This document shows positions 46,606 to 56,041 of a DNA stretch of 64,000 bases, piece after piece. The notes under the pieces are model-generated. The model searched no databases and was not told where the DNA came from. It saw only the letters and a program-made list of their open reading frames with translations. The number at the start of each line of letters is the position of its first letter. Position 1 is the stretch's first letter. The DNA lies in contig NZ_QYRN01000001.1 of assembly GCF_003583935.1 (NCBI RefSeq), forward strand, positions 1 to 64,000. The letters run 5' to 3'. The translations under genes were made by a program, and so were the position numbers. The stretch comes from Aureimonas flava (GTDB lineage: Bacteria; Pseudomonadota; Alphaproteobacteria; Rhizobiales; Rhizobiaceae).

Positions 46606-47355
46606 TCAGGGGGCGCGCTTCCCCGGGTCCGCGGGGAGGGACGGGGCGCCGATCAGGCGCTCGTACTCGTCCTCGGGAATGCCGTAGCAACCGGCGGCGA
46701 TCTTCTCCAGGCCTCGGCGGTCGAGGATGTGGATGCGCCCGCGGGTCGCCTTGATGAGCCGGGCGCCCTCCAGGACGTGGACCTCGTTGGTCACGCCCGA
46801 CCGGCGCACGCCGAGCATGAGCGACAGGAACTCGTGTGTCAGCGGCAGGCTGTCGCTTCCCAGCCGATCCTGCGACATCAGCAGCCAGCGCGCGAGCCGC
46901 TCGTTGATGTTGTAGCGCCCGTTGGCCAGCGCCGAATACGAGAGCTGGATCTCGTAGCAGTGAACGTAGCGCAGGAGGATCCGGCGCAGCGGCTCGTCGG
47001 ACGCGGCGATCTTGGTCAGCACCGCGGCCGGAGTGCGCAGCGCGGCGCCGCCGGTCTGCATGAACGTCCGGTGCGGCGTGTGGTCGACGCCGTGCAGGAC
47101 GTGGAAGCCCGTCATGCCCTCGCGGCCGATGTGGCCGACCTCGATCTCCTCGGCTCCGTGCCGGCTCGTCGCCACCATGGAGGCCAGCCCGGATTCCAGG
47201 AAATGCACGTCACGGAGCGGCACCCGGTCTTCGACCAGGAGTTGTCTGGCCGAAAGCTCAACCGACGTCAGATGCGGCGCAAGACACGCGAAGCTCTCCG
47301 CAGGGATTGCGGCGAGCAAGCGGTTGCGCACGCGGGACTGCATGTCGGTGGGCAT
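46606..47355 (-). CDS. Crp/Fnr family transcriptional regulator
   Basis: This protein of about 249 residues has a cyclic-nucleotide-binding-like domain (LLVEDRVPLRDVHFLESGLASM) and a C-terminal winged helix (LPLTHEFLSLMLGVRRSGVTN). The N-terminal cysteine cluster of oxygen-sensing FNR is absent, so the signal is unknown. ATG at 47355, with GGAGGAAG upstream, is the best start; an ATG 105 bp upstream is possible. It is divergent from the ABC importer. Confidence 0.85.
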   Translation of the reverse strand: MPTDMQSRVRNRLLAAIPAESFACLAPHLTSVELSARQLLVEDRVPLRDVHFLESGLASMVATSRHGAEEIEVGHIGREGMTGFHVLHGVDHTPHRTFMQTGGAALRTPAAVLTKIAASDEPLRRILLRYVHCYEIQLSYSALANGRYNINERLARWLLMSQDRLGSDSLPLTHEFLSLMLGVRRSGVTNEVHVLEGARLIKATRGRIHILDRRGLEKIAAGCYGIPEDEYERLIGAPSLPADPGKRAP

Positions 47356-47727
47356 CGACCGATCGCTTCCTCCAAACAACAGCCCGTTCCGGTCTTGCCT
47401 GCCGGGTTTGAACTCGAAGCCGATCAATAGCTTATGCTGCAAGGATTCGAATTGCTCCATAAGCCTTCGTGCATGGTACGATTTTGACGCTTTCCGCCCC
47501 CATGCGTCACGCGCACGGATCACGCTTGGAGCAGTTGCGGGTCACGCGGCGACGATGTGGCGGGAGATTGGGCTCAACTGCTGCGAGGCCGCTCGCCGCT
47601 CACCTCTACGCGCGTGGCGCGAACTGAAGGCGACGGTGGATTGGGCAGAATCCTTCGCTGTCTAACTCTTGACCAGAAAGGGCGGATCGCTAAGCTCCCT
47701 TATGTTTATACAAATCGGGGCCTGGCC
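47356..47727. other. divergent intergenic region
   Basis: This 372-bp spacer separates the Crp/Fnr gene from the ABC importer. Apart from a possible promoter at 47669-47696 I see no gene, clear operator palindrome or terminator. An N-terminal extension of the Crp/Fnr protein could occupy its left end. Confidence 0.5.
47669..47696 (+). promoter_or_regulatory. possible promoter for the NitT/TauT-type ABC operon
   Basis: TTGACC at 47669-47674 and TAAGCT at 47691-47696 are separated by 16 bp, 32 bp before the ATG of the binding protein. The -35 is strong, the -10 weak. Confidence 0.35.
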
Positions 47728-48669
47728 ATGGATGTGAAGACGACGCTCGGGGCGCTGGCCCTTCTGGTTGCGGGCACCGCCCATGGGCACGCGACCGACA
47801 TCAATCTCGGCTATTCCGGCTGGACGGGCTTCGCGCCGCTCACGCTGGCGCGCGACGCCGGGATCTTCGAGAGGAACGGTCTCAACGTCACCCTCTCCAA
47901 GATCCCGCAGGCGAGCCGGCATCTCGCCATCGCCTCGGGCGACATCCAGTGCGCGGCGACCACGGTGGAGACTTGGATCGCCTGGAACGCCAATGGTGTC
48001 GCCACCACGCAGATCTTCCAGCTCGACAAGAGCTACGGCGCCGACGGGATCGCGGTGCGCGAGGGCGTGAAAAGCTTCGAGGACCTGCGGGGCAAGACCG
48101 TCGCCGCGTCCGCGCCCGGCACCTCTCCCTACTTCCTTCTCGCCTGGATGCTGCACCAGAACGGCATGACGATGAAGGACGTGCGCGTCGTGAACCTCGA
48201 GCCCGGCCCGGCCGCGCAGGCCTTCGTGGCCGGCCAGAACGACGCGGCGATGAGCTACGAGCCGTATCTGACCACCGTGCGCGACGCGCCGGAGGCCGGC
48301 AAGATCCTCGCCACCACGCTCGACTATCCGGCGGTGATGGACACGGTGGGCTGCACGCCGGACTTCCTGGAGAAGAACCCGGATGCCGCCCGCGCCCTCG
48401 CCAAGAGCTATTTCGAGGCGCTGGAGATGATCGCGGCCGAGCCGGACCGGTCCTACGAGATCATGGGCCGCGACGTGAACCAGACCGCGGAGCAGTTCAA
48501 GGCGTCCGCCTCCAACCTGCGCTGGCAGGACAAGGAGGCCAACAAGACCTTCTTCGCCGGCGAATGGAGCGACTTCTCGAACGCGGCCGCCGACCTCCTT
48601 CTGGAGATCGGCGTGATCCGGCAGAAGCCCGAGATCGCCCCGCTCGCGAACGCGAGCTTCATCGACTGA
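47728..48669 (+). CDS. ABC transporter substrate-binding protein, NitT/TauT (NMT1) type
   Basis: This 313-residue exported protein has a signal peptide (KTTLGALALLVAGTAHGHA) and the NMT1/SsuA-like fold (INLGYSGWTGFAPLTLARDAG, DLRGKTVAASAPGTSPYFLL, FVAGQNDAAMSYEPYL). Family members bind taurine, sulfonates, nitrate or pyrimidine precursors. The ligand here cannot be named. It is first in a three-gene importer operon. Confidence 0.88.
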   Translation: MDVKTTLGALALLVAGTAHGHATDINLGYSGWTGFAPLTLARDAGIFERNGLNVTLSKIPQASRHLAIASGDIQCAATTVETWIAWNANGVATTQIFQLDKSYGADGIAVREGVKSFEDLRGKTVAASAPGTSPYFLLAWMLHQNGMTMKDVRVVNLEPGPAAQAFVAGQNDAAMSYEPYLTTVRDAPEAGKILATTLDYPAVMDTVGCTPDFLEKNPDAARALAKSYFEALEMIAAEPDRSYEIMGRDVNQTAEQFKASASNLRWQDKEANKTFFAGEWSDFSNAAADLLLEIGVIRQKPEIAPLANASFID

Positions 48670-48743
48670 GGCGACGCCTCGCATGACGGGGGCGCCCCGC
48701 GCGCCTCCGTCGCCCGTCGACCCTGCCGGACCGAAACCTCCCT

Positions 48744-49520
48744 ATGATCCGACCCTTTCAGCCCGTGAGCGCGAGAACGCGCGTGCTTCTCGGAATCTCC
48801 TTCTTCGTCCTGTTCGTCGCGGTCTGGTCGATCGCCACCTTCGGCGGCCTCGTCTCGCGAACCTTCCTGGCCGATCCGCTGACCATGCTCGCCGACGGCT
48901 GGTACCTCCTGACCCGGCAGAACTTCCTCGGCGACATCGGCATGACGATCTGGCGCGTGGTCGGCGGTTTCGCGATCGCGGCCGCGTTGGCCGTGCCGAT
49001 CGGCATCCTGATGGGTGCCTACAAGCCGGTGGAGGCGCTGCTCGAACCCTTCGTGTCCTTCGCGCGCTACCTTCCTGCCTCCGCCTTCGTGCCGCTCCTG
49101 ATTCTCTGGGCGGGCATCGGCGAGACGCAGAAGCTGCTGGTGATCTTCATCGGCTCCTTCTTCCAGATCGTCCTGATGGTCGCCGGCATCGTCGGGGGCA
49201 CGCGCCAGGACCTCGTGGAGGCGGCCTACACGCTGGGCGCCAAGGACAGGGGCATCGTCGCCCGCGTCCTGATCCCCTCCGCGGCGCCCGACATCGCCGA
49301 GGTGCTGCGGCTCGTCCTGGGCTGGGCCTGGACCTATGTCATCGTCGCCGAACTGATCGGCGCCTCCTCCGGCATCGGCTACATGATCATCAACAGCCAG
49401 GCGCTGCTGGCCACCGGCCAGATCATCTTCGGCATCATCGTGATCGGCCTCATCGGCCTCGTCTCCGACTTCCTGTTCAAGTCGCTGAACCGACGCGTCT
49501 TCGCCTGGAGGCTCGCATGA
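48744..49520 (+). CDS. ABC transporter permease, NitT/TauT type
   Basis: This 258-residue permease has about six helices and the EAA loop EAAYTLGAKDRGIVARVLIPSAAPDI. It resembles SsuC/TauC. Its stop overlaps the ATPase start by 4 bp (ATGA). Confidence 0.9.
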   Translation: MIRPFQPVSARTRVLLGISFFVLFVAVWSIATFGGLVSRTFLADPLTMLADGWYLLTRQNFLGDIGMTIWRVVGGFAIAAALAVPIGILMGAYKPVEALLEPFVSFARYLPASAFVPLLILWAGIGETQKLLVIFIGSFFQIVLMVAGIVGGTRQDLVEAAYTLGAKDRGIVARVLIPSAAPDIAEVLRLVLGWAWTYVIVAELIGASSGIGYMIINSQALLATGQIIFGIIVIGLIGLVSDFLFKSLNRRVFAWRLA

Positions 49521-50302
49521 GCGCGCTTCTCGTCTCCGGCGTCGGGCGCATCTTCCCGGGTGTGAAGGGCGGGCCGCCCGTCACCGCGCTCCAGCCGACC
49601 GACCTCGAGGTGCCGTCCGACGACTTCGTCACCATTCTCGGCCCCTCGGGCTGCGGGAAGTCGACGCTGCTGCGCATCATCGCCGGGCTCGACCGGCCGA
49701 CGAGCGGCGTGGTGACGCTCGATGGAAAGCCGATCGAAGGGCCGGGTCCCGACCGGGGCATGGTGTTCCAGTCCTACACGCTGTTCCCGTGGCTGAACGT
49801 CGAGGACAACATCGCCTTCGGCCTTCGCGAGAAGGGGGCCTCGGCCGCCGAGACGCGCGAGCGCGTCGGCTTCTTCATCGACCAGGTGGGGCTTCGCGGC
49901 TTCGAGAAGCACTGGCCCAAGCAGCTCTCGGGCGGCATGCAGCAGCGCACGGCGATCGCGCGCGCGCTCGCAAACGATCCGAAGATCCTGCTCCTCGACG
50001 AACCGTTCGGCGCGCTCGACAACCAGACCCGCGGCCTGATGCAGGAACTGCTGCTCGGCATCTGGGAGCGGCAGCACAAGATGGTGCTGTTCGTCACGCA
50101 CGATATCGAGGAGGCGATCTTCGTCGGCTCGCGCATCGTGACGATGACGGCGCGTCCGGGGCGCATCAAGTCGATCATCCCGGTGGACCTGCCGCACCCG
50201 CGCCACTACACGGTGAAGTCGAGCCCCGAGTTCAGCGCGCTGCGCGCCCGGCTGACGGAGGAGATCCGCTCCGAGGCGATCCGCGCGGACGCCGGCCACT
50301 GA
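49517..50302 (+). CDS. ABC transporter ATPase, NitT/TauT type
   Basis: This 261-residue ATPase has Walker A GPSGCGKST, signature LSGGMQQR and Walker B ILLLDEPFGALD. It resembles SsuB/TauB and powers the importer encoded upstream. It converges on the GntR regulator with 4 bp between stops. Confidence 0.92.
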   Translation: MSALLVSGVGRIFPGVKGGPPVTALQPTDLEVPSDDFVTILGPSGCGKSTLLRIIAGLDRPTSGVVTLDGKPIEGPGPDRGMVFQSYTLFPWLNVEDNIAFGLREKGASAAETRERVGFFIDQVGLRGFEKHWPKQLSGGMQQRTAIARALANDPKILLLDEPFGALDNQTRGLMQELLLGIWERQHKMVLFVTHDIEEAIFVGSRIVTMTARPGRIKSIIPVDLPHPRHYTVKSSPEFSALRARLTEEIRSEAIRADAGH

Positions 50303-50306
50303 GGCG

Positions 50307-51008
50307 TCACAGAAGGCTGGTCAGGCGGTGCGTGCGCGGGTGCACCATGCGCACGAAGGTGACCGGACGGCTGCCGAGCCAGGTGCGGCGCTCGCCGACC
50401 AGAACCGGTTCGGCGGCGCCGACACCCAGATGGTGCGCCTCGTCCCGCGTCGGCCGATCCGCGAAGAAGGTGAACTCGCCGCGCGAGAAGGGCGCGGCCG
50501 AGACCAGCCATTCGTTCGGGCCGATCGCGTCGAAACGCTCGGCGAGGGCACGGGGCGCGACCTCGGGATTGATGAGCCGATCCTCGACCTGATAGGGCCG
50601 CCCGTCCGCCAGATGCAGGCAGAGAAGGTGGAGCACCGTATCGCCCGGCGCCACCGCGAAACGTTCCGCATCCTCCGCCGTGGCGGGGCGCTCCCGCCGC
50701 GCCAGGAGGCGATACTCGTAGGAGGCGCCGGACGCGCGGATCTCGCTGGCGACCAGCGGGATGGCGAAGCGGGCCTCGCGCGGCGGGTGCAGCGCGACCC
50801 GCGTGCCAACCCGGCGCTTTCGCTCCACCAGTCCGGCGCGGGCCAGTTCCTGGAGCGCGCGGTTCACCGTCGCGCGCGCGGCGCCGAACTCGGCTGCGAG
50901 CTGTTCCTCGCCCGGGATCAAGCTGCCCGGCCGCCATTCACGCTCGCCGATGCGCCGCGCGATCTCGTTCTGGATATCTCGAAAGGAGGAGCGCGGTGCT
51001 GTGCTCAT
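50307..51008 (-). CDS. GntR family regulator, HutC type with UTRA domain
   Basis: This 233-residue repressor-type protein has an N-terminal GntR winged helix (GSLIPGEEQLAAEFGAARAT, then VNRALQELARAGLVERKRR). A UTRA ligand domain follows (ILINPEVAP-like, then IGPNEWLVSAAP), closest in pattern to histidine-utilisation repressors. No hut enzyme genes are nearby. It faces the ABC importer tail to tail and may control it; the ligand is unknown. Confidence 0.85.
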   Translation of the reverse strand: MSTAPRSSFRDIQNEIARRIGEREWRPGSLIPGEEQLAAEFGAARATVNRALQELARAGLVERKRRVGTRVALHPPREARFAIPLVASEIRASGASYEYRLLARRERPATAEDAERFAVAPGDTVLHLLCLHLADGRPYQVEDRLINPEVAPRALAERFDAIGPNEWLVSAAPFSRGEFTFFADRPTRDEAHHLGVGAAEPVLVGERRTWLGSRPVTFVRMVHPRTHRLTSLL

Positions 51009-51179
51009 GCGGAACGGGTATCCTCGACGGTGCCCGTCCTGCCTAGCGCCCCCTCCGCTCAGCGGAAAGGGCGATCGCGATGGTGGAAGCCACGCATCGC
51101 TTTCGGACGAGCCCGCGGCGAGGCCGCGTTCCTCGCGCGTTCAGCAACCTAGGAACGGTTCGTGATCCGGCACGGCGTT

Positions 51180-52106
51180 TCAGAAGCGCGATGCACGAAT
51201 TTCGGGCTGGGGGGATTTCAACGAGTTGCAGTCGCAGTCGTCGAGCGTTGCAATGGCGACGAGCGCCTCCAGCGCGACGCGCGAGCTCGTTTGGGCAAGT
51301 CCGGCAAGCACGTCGTCGTGCAGGAGACCGCCGCGCTCACGGTCGAGATAGTCGTTCATTCCTGCCGTGACGTAGGCGCACGGAACGAAACAGGCACCGA
51401 TTTCCCGCGAAAGAGTGGCTTCCGGCGCGATCGAATGATTGATCAGATCGGCGCCCAGCATCCGAAATGCCATCGCTTCGGCGGGAGAGGTCAGGCGTGG
51501 GCCGTAGGCGTGGGCTGCCACGAGCCCCTCCTCGATGCGGTGGACGCGGGCGGAAGACGGCCAATGCCGAGTGGCTGTCTCGGCCAGCGTGGCCGCGCAG
51601 GAAGGGCATACGAGACGTTTCCCCGAGCAATCGAAGCTTTGCCGCCCCGGCAGGAGGGAAAACGGCGTCTGCGTCATCTCGATGATGTCGGCATTGATCA
51701 CGAAGTCGCCGGGCAGCACCGCGCGGTTCACCGAACCCACCGTGGAACAGGCGAGTACGCGCTTGACGCCGGCTTCCTGAAGCACGGCAAACGCGCGCCG
51801 GTGGCAGGAATGATCGATCGCACCGCGTGGATTGCCATGGGAGTACATGCACAAGGCGCGCCGCGCCGCCCGATCGGGGAAGAGATCGGCTGACAGTTCC
51901 AAGATCTTCCAGTTGTCGCTCGTTCCATAGGGGGTATCGAACGAAACGTCCCGCTCCAGGACGGTGACGCCCGGCATGTCGACGTCCTCGGGAAAGGCAA
52001 GACCCCAGTTTGCCGAGCCGGTGATCACGGCGAGCGATACCTGCGGGATTGTCTTCGCGATCCCGTGCGGACGATGGGGGACGTGCTTCATGAATGTCTC
52101 GAACAT
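51180..52106 (-). CDS. purine-nucleoside/methylthioadenosine phosphorylase-like protein
   Basis: This 308-residue protein resembles 5'-methylthioadenosine phosphorylases: AVITGSANWGL at the N-terminus, MYSHGNPRGAIDHSCHRRAF, ACSTVGSVNRAVLPGDFVI, then YGPRLTSPAEAMAFRMLGADL and SIAPEATLSREIGACFV. It would cleave a nucleoside or MTA with phosphate. A cysteine set (FDCSGKRLVCPSC, C-x8-C-x2-C) is unusual. It is the last gene of the Pot-type importer operon, 49 bp after potC. No good ribosome-binding site precedes the ATG. Confidence 0.8.
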   Translation of the reverse strand: MFETFMKHVPHRPHGIAKTIPQVSLAVITGSANWGLAFPEDVDMPGVTVLERDVSFDTPYGTSDNWKILELSADLFPDRAARRALCMYSHGNPRGAIDHSCHRRAFAVLQEAGVKRVLACSTVGSVNRAVLPGDFVINADIIEMTQTPFSLLPGRQSFDCSGKRLVCPSCAATLAETATRHWPSSARVHRIEEGLVAAHAYGPRLTSPAEAMAFRMLGADLINHSIAPEATLSREIGACFVPCAYVTAGMNDYLDRERGGLLHDDVLAGLAQTSSRVALEALVAIATLDDCDCNSLKSPQPEIRASRF

Positions 52107-52155
52107 GCGATGGAGATAGGTGGGATGCCCGTGCCGAACGGGGGCGCCCGGATCG

Positions 52156-52947
52156 TCAGACCGGGCGGCGTAGTCCGATCGCCAGCACCACGATTACGAC
52201 GAGAGCGCTCCAGAGGACTGAGATGGCTGCGATGGTGGGATCGATCTGATCGCGCAGGGAAAGAAACATGACCTTCGTCAGCGTGCTGTTCGCGCCGCCG
52301 GAGACGAAGATCGAGATCACTGCCTCGTCGAGTGAGGTGAGAAAGGCGAGCAGGGCCGCGGCCACCAGCGTGAAGCCCATCTGCGGCAGGACGACGTCCT
52401 TGATCGAGCGCATCCATCCCGCCCCGAGGCTGCGGGCTGCCTGCACCTGGTTCCAGTCGAAGCGCCGTACGGCCGGCATCAGAACGATGGCCGCAACGGG
52501 GATCGCCAGCGCGACATGCCCAAGCAGGACACCAAAGAGCGTTCCAATCAGCCCGAGCCGGGCCAGCACGAAGTAGATGCCGATCGCCAAAAGGATGCCG
52601 GGCACGAAGGACGGCATGAGCACGAAGGCGAACATCGGGCCTGTGAAACGGCGACCGAGCCTATCCATCCCGATGCATGCGGAGAAACTGACGGGAACCG
52701 CCAGAACGGCCGTGAGCCCTCCGAGAAGAAGGCTCGTCCGGAGAGCTTCCATCCAGGTCGCGGACCCGAAGAAGTTTTCGTACCACCGTAGCGAGAACGC
52801 TCTCGGAGGGAACTCCATCAGGTTGGACGCGGAGAAGGAGATCGGCACGACCACGAGCGTCGGCAGAATGAGGAAGGCGAGAACAAGGGCCGCGACGCAC
52901 CGGAGCGCGAGAAAGCTCAGGCGAGAGTCTTCATAGGCATCGAGCAT
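52156..52947 (-). CDS. ABC transporter permease, PotC-like
   Basis: This 263-residue permease of the spermidine/putrescine class has the EAA loop QAARSLGAGWMRSIKDVVLPQM and about six helices. It starts 4 bp after the PotB-like stop. The substrate could be a polyamine or another small cation or nucleoside. Confidence 0.88.
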   Translation of the reverse strand: MLDAYEDSRLSFLALRCVAALVLAFLILPTLVVVPISFSASNLMEFPPRAFSLRWYENFFGSATWMEALRTSLLLGGLTAVLAVPVSFSACIGMDRLGRRFTGPMFAFVLMPSFVPGILLAIGIYFVLARLGLIGTLFGVLLGHVALAIPVAAIVLMPAVRRFDWNQVQAARSLGAGWMRSIKDVVLPQMGFTLVAAALLAFLTSLDEAVISIFVSGGANSTLTKVMFLSLRDQIDPTIAAISVLWSALVVIVVLAIGLRRPV

Positions 52948-52951
52948 GGCG

Positions 52952-53860
52952 TCAGGCTCCGGCCGGTTGGCGGCGCAACAGCCGGCGGACGCCCGAAAGC
53001 GCCGTCGCGACGATAGCCACGAGAAGGAGAAGAAGAACGCCGAGCGCGCTTGCTGCGCCCCAGTCTTGAAAGGTGGAAAGATTGCGCTCGATACGGATCG
53101 CGATCGGCGTTACGCGTCCACCGCCGAGAATGGCAGGCGTGATGAAGAACCCGAGCGTGTAGACGAAGACGATCATCGACCCCGACGCGATGCCACCCGA
53201 GGCAAGCGGGAGGACGACCGAACGCAGCGTTCGCCAGAAGCTCGCTCCGAGACTGGCCGAGGCACGGATCGCGTTGCGGTCGATGTCCCGAAAGGCGGCG
53301 TAGACCGGCAGGACGAAGAGCGGCAGCATGAAATGGACCATGCCGACGAGCGTTCCGGTGAAATTATAGACGAGCGCCAATGGCGCGTCGACCAAACCAG
53401 AGCCGACCAGCACGTCGTTCGCCAAGCCATCCCGGCCGAGGATCACAAGCCAACCGTAGGTTCGAACGAGGATTGATGTCCACAGGGGCAGCATCACCAG
53501 GATCAGTAGGCGATTGGCGGTTCGCGGAGAGGCGGCCGCAAGGACGAGCGCGAGTGGCAGGCCGAGCAGCATGCACAGCGCGAGAGTGGCGGCGGATAGG
53601 AGCAACGTCGTTTCGAACGTGGCGAGCGTCAGCGAACTACCGAAGAGGCGCTCGTAGTTGGCGAAGGTGACATCGCCTCCTATCGAAAGAAAGGACTGAC
53701 GAACGATCCACAGGACGGGCAGAAGTGCGCAGAGTCCGACGATCAGCAGGGCCGGCAGCGCAAGGCCCAGGAACAACGTGCGCTCACGCCGTGCCTCGCG
53801 CGCCAGCGCAGTTCGTGATTCACCGGAGAAGGCGCCGGCAGGCAGACTGATGTGGCTCAA
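52952..53860 (-). CDS. ABC transporter permease, PotB-like
   Basis: This 302-residue permease has an N-terminal helix (LFLGLALPALLIVGLCALLPVLW) and the EAA loop RASASLGASFWRTLRSVVLPLA. TTG at 53860 overlaps the ATPase stop (TTGA), and GGAGGGCGGG lies just upstream, so this codon is well supported. The longer open frame upstream is the shadow of the ATPase. Confidence 0.88.
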   Translation of the reverse strand: MSHISLPAGAFSGESRTALAREARRERTLFLGLALPALLIVGLCALLPVLWIVRQSFLSIGGDVTFANYERLFGSSLTLATFETTLLLSAATLALCMLLGLPLALVLAAASPRTANRLLILVMLPLWTSILVRTYGWLVILGRDGLANDVLVGSGLVDAPLALVYNFTGTLVGMVHFMLPLFVLPVYAAFRDIDRNAIRASASLGASFWRTLRSVVLPLASGGIASGSMIVFVYTLGFFITPAILGGGRVTPIAIRIERNLSTFQDWGAASALGVLLLLLVAIVATALSGVRRLLRRQPAGA

Positions 53861-54900
53861 GCGCCCGCCCTCCGGTTGAGCGGATGCACGTCGCTTCGGT
53901 TCACATAGGCAGTGATGGGATCGCCTGGCGCCAGTTCCTCGCAGGTGCGCCCTTCGAAGGCCGGGATGCTGAGCGTGAGAAGCCGCTGTTCTTTCATCGC
54001 GACCTGGAGCATCCAGTTTTCGCCGCGGAACGCTTTGGCCGCGAGCGAGCCGTGGAGGCGAAGAGCGCCGGGGGCAACGGCGTCGGCAGAAAGGCGCAGG
54101 TTTTCGGCGCGCACCATCAGCGTCTCGCCATCGGGCATCGCGCCGATATCGGCAGCGTCGAAGCTGCATCGCTGCAGAATGTTGGCTTCGCCCAGAAACG
54201 TGGCGACGAAGTCGGTCTGCGGGCGATCGTAGAGGAGGCGCGGCGTCTCGACCTGGCGGATGCTCCCGCTTTCCATGACCGCGATGCGATCCGACATCGT
54301 CAGCGCCTCGCGCTGATCGTGCGTGACGTAGACGGTGGTGATGCCCACCTCGTCGTGGATGCGCCGGATCTCGAACTGCATCTGCTCGCGCAGGTTCTTG
54401 TCGAGCGCCGAGAGCGGCTCGTCCATCAGCATGATGCGCGGCTCGAACACCATGGCACGAGCAAGAGCCACGCGCTGGCGCTGGCCGCCCGACAAAGCGG
54501 CGATATCGCGCCCTTCGAACCCTTCCAGCCGCACCCGAGCGAGTGCGATGCGCGCCCGCTCGCTCGCTTCGCGGCGGGGCACTTTGCGAAGCTTCAGAGG
54601 ATACTCGACGTTGGCGAGGACGCTCATATGCGGGAACAGGGCGTAATTCTGGAAGACGAAGCCGATGTCGCGCCGGTTCGGCGGCAGATGGGCGATCTCG
54701 CGCTCACCCACCCGTATGCTGCCGGCATCGGGGCGCACGAAACCCGCGATCGCCATCAGCAGCGTCGTCTTTCCCGATCCCGACGGACCGAGAAGGGTCA
54801 GGAACTCTCCCGCGCGGATCGCGAGCGACACGTCGTCCAGCGCCACGTTGCGGCCGTAGCTCTTGCGAATGCCCTGAATGGCGATCGGCTGAGAGGTCAT
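53857..54900 (-). CDS. ABC transporter ATPase, PotA-like
   Basis: This 347-residue ATPase has Walker A GPSGSGKTT, signature LSGGQRQR, Walker B IMLMDEPLSALD and a C-terminal TOBE-like domain. It resembles PotA/FbpC-type ATPases. The ATG at 54900 has AAGGATTGCAGGA upstream. It is the second gene of the operon after the binding protein. Confidence 0.9.
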   Translation of the reverse strand: MTSQPIAIQGIRKSYGRNVALDDVSLAIRAGEFLTLLGPSGSGKTTLLMAIAGFVRPDAGSIRVGEREIAHLPPNRRDIGFVFQNYALFPHMSVLANVEYPLKLRKVPRREASERARIALARVRLEGFEGRDIAALSGGQRQRVALARAMVFEPRIMLMDEPLSALDKNLREQMQFEIRRIHDEVGITTVYVTHDQREALTMSDRIAVMESGSIRQVETPRLLYDRPQTDFVATFLGEANILQRCSFDAADIGAMPDGETLMVRAENLRLSADAVAPGALRLHGSLAAKAFRGENWMLQVAMKEQRLLTLSIPAFEGRTCEELAPGDPITAYVNRSDVHPLNRRAGA

Positions 54901-54939
54901 TCCTGCAATCCTTCCCGCTCCGTCGAGCACACGCAGCCT

Positions 54940-55989
54940 TCAGCGGCTCATCATCTCATCGAAGGCGACCTGCGCCTCCTGTCCGTTTTCGGCCCACCAG
55001 TCGGCTCGGGCGAAAAGAGCGTTCTCGACGTTGCCGGGCGCCGTTGCGAGCTTGGCCAGTGTTTCGGCCGGGATCGCACCGCCTTCGAAGGCCGTCTTGT
55101 TCACCGGTCCGTAGGAGATCAAAGTCGCCATGGCCGCTTCACGGGGGCCCGTCGTCATGGCCGCGATCAGCTTCATCGCCTCGGCCGCGTGCGGGGCGCC
55201 CTTGGGTACGCCGAAGCAGTCGGTTCCCACGATGTTCTGGTTGAACGTGTAAGCGGCGGCCCCACCATCGGCGGCGGCATTGGCGGCGCGGCCGTTCCAG
55301 GTCACGACCATGTCCACCTCTCCGTCCTTCAGGATCTGCGTGGACTGCGCGCCGGAGGTCCACCAGATGGCGACGTTTGGCTTCAGTTCTTCGATGCGTT
55401 TGATCGCGCGCTCCAACCCTTCGGGCGTCGAGAGCACCTGGTAGACGTCCGCCGGCGCGACGCCCTCGGACAGGAGAGCGATCTCGATCTGATCCTGCGC
55501 GTTCGCGCGCAACGCCCGACGCCCCGGAAAGGCCTCGACGTTCCAGAAGTCGGCCCAAGTCTTCGGCGCCTTGTCGCCGTAGGTCTTGGTATTCCAAGCC
55601 AGGACCGTGCCGTAGGAGGAGAACGGCACGCAGTACTCGGAACGAGCGCCCTCCGGGATCTCGTCCTGTTTGACGACGCTTGCATCGAGGGGCTCGAGCA
55701 GGCCCAGTGCGGCGGCCTGTGCGCCTTCGTTCGACCCGAGATGGATCACGTCCGCCGTCACGGAACCGGAGGCCACCTGCATGCGAAGCGCGGCAAGACT
55801 GTCGCTTTGGCTTTCCGCGCGGACTTCGAACCCGAGTTCCTTGGCGGCCGGCTCCCACATTGCCTGGCGCATCGCATCGCCATATTCCCCGCCGGCCGTC
55901 ACCACCGTCAGCGTCTCGGCCGTTGCGGGAAAGCTGGCCACCAGAAGAACCGCGACCGCTGGGACAGCCGTATGAAGCCACTTCGACAT
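54940..55989 (-). CDS. ABC transporter substrate-binding protein, PotD-like
   Basis: This 349-residue exported protein has a signal peptide (WLHTAVPAVAVLLVASFPATA) and the polyamine/iron-type binding fold (TLTVVTAGGEYGDAMRQAMW, then VVTWNGRAANAAADGGAAAY). AAGGA precedes the ATG at 55989. It is the first gene of the operon, behind the palindrome at 56024-56041, and is divergent from the LacI-family gene. Confidence 0.88.
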   Translation of the reverse strand: MSKWLHTAVPAVAVLLVASFPATAETLTVVTAGGEYGDAMRQAMWEPAAKELGFEVRAESQSDSLAALRMQVASGSVTADVIHLGSNEGAQAAALGLLEPLDASVVKQDEIPEGARSEYCVPFSSYGTVLAWNTKTYGDKAPKTWADFWNVEAFPGRRALRANAQDQIEIALLSEGVAPADVYQVLSTPEGLERAIKRIEELKPNVAIWWTSGAQSTQILKDGEVDMVVTWNGRAANAAADGGAAAYTFNQNIVGTDCFGVPKGAPHAAEAMKLIAAMTTGPREAAMATLISYGPVNKTAFEGGAIPAETLAKLATAPGNVENALFARADWWAENGQEAQVAFDEMMSR

Positions 55990-56023
55990 GAGGAAATCCT
56001 TCAGAAAAGGGATCACGATCTGA

Positions 56024-56041
56024 AATCGTAACGTTACGATT
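56024..56041. promoter_or_regulatory. perfect 18-bp palindrome, probable LacI-family operator
   Basis: AATCGTAACGTTACGATT is fully self-complementary. Its AACGTT centre with a CG dyad is typical of LacI/PurR-family operators. It lies 35 bp upstream of the PotD-like start and between it and the divergent LacI gene. TTGACG on the minus strand (56059-56064) may be the -35 of the importer operon, so bound repressor would block it. Confidence 0.75.

Noticed and set aside
53884-56031. 715-codon open frame on the plus strand opposite the Pot operon
   Set aside because: Antisense shadow of the potD- and potA-like genes; no motif found.
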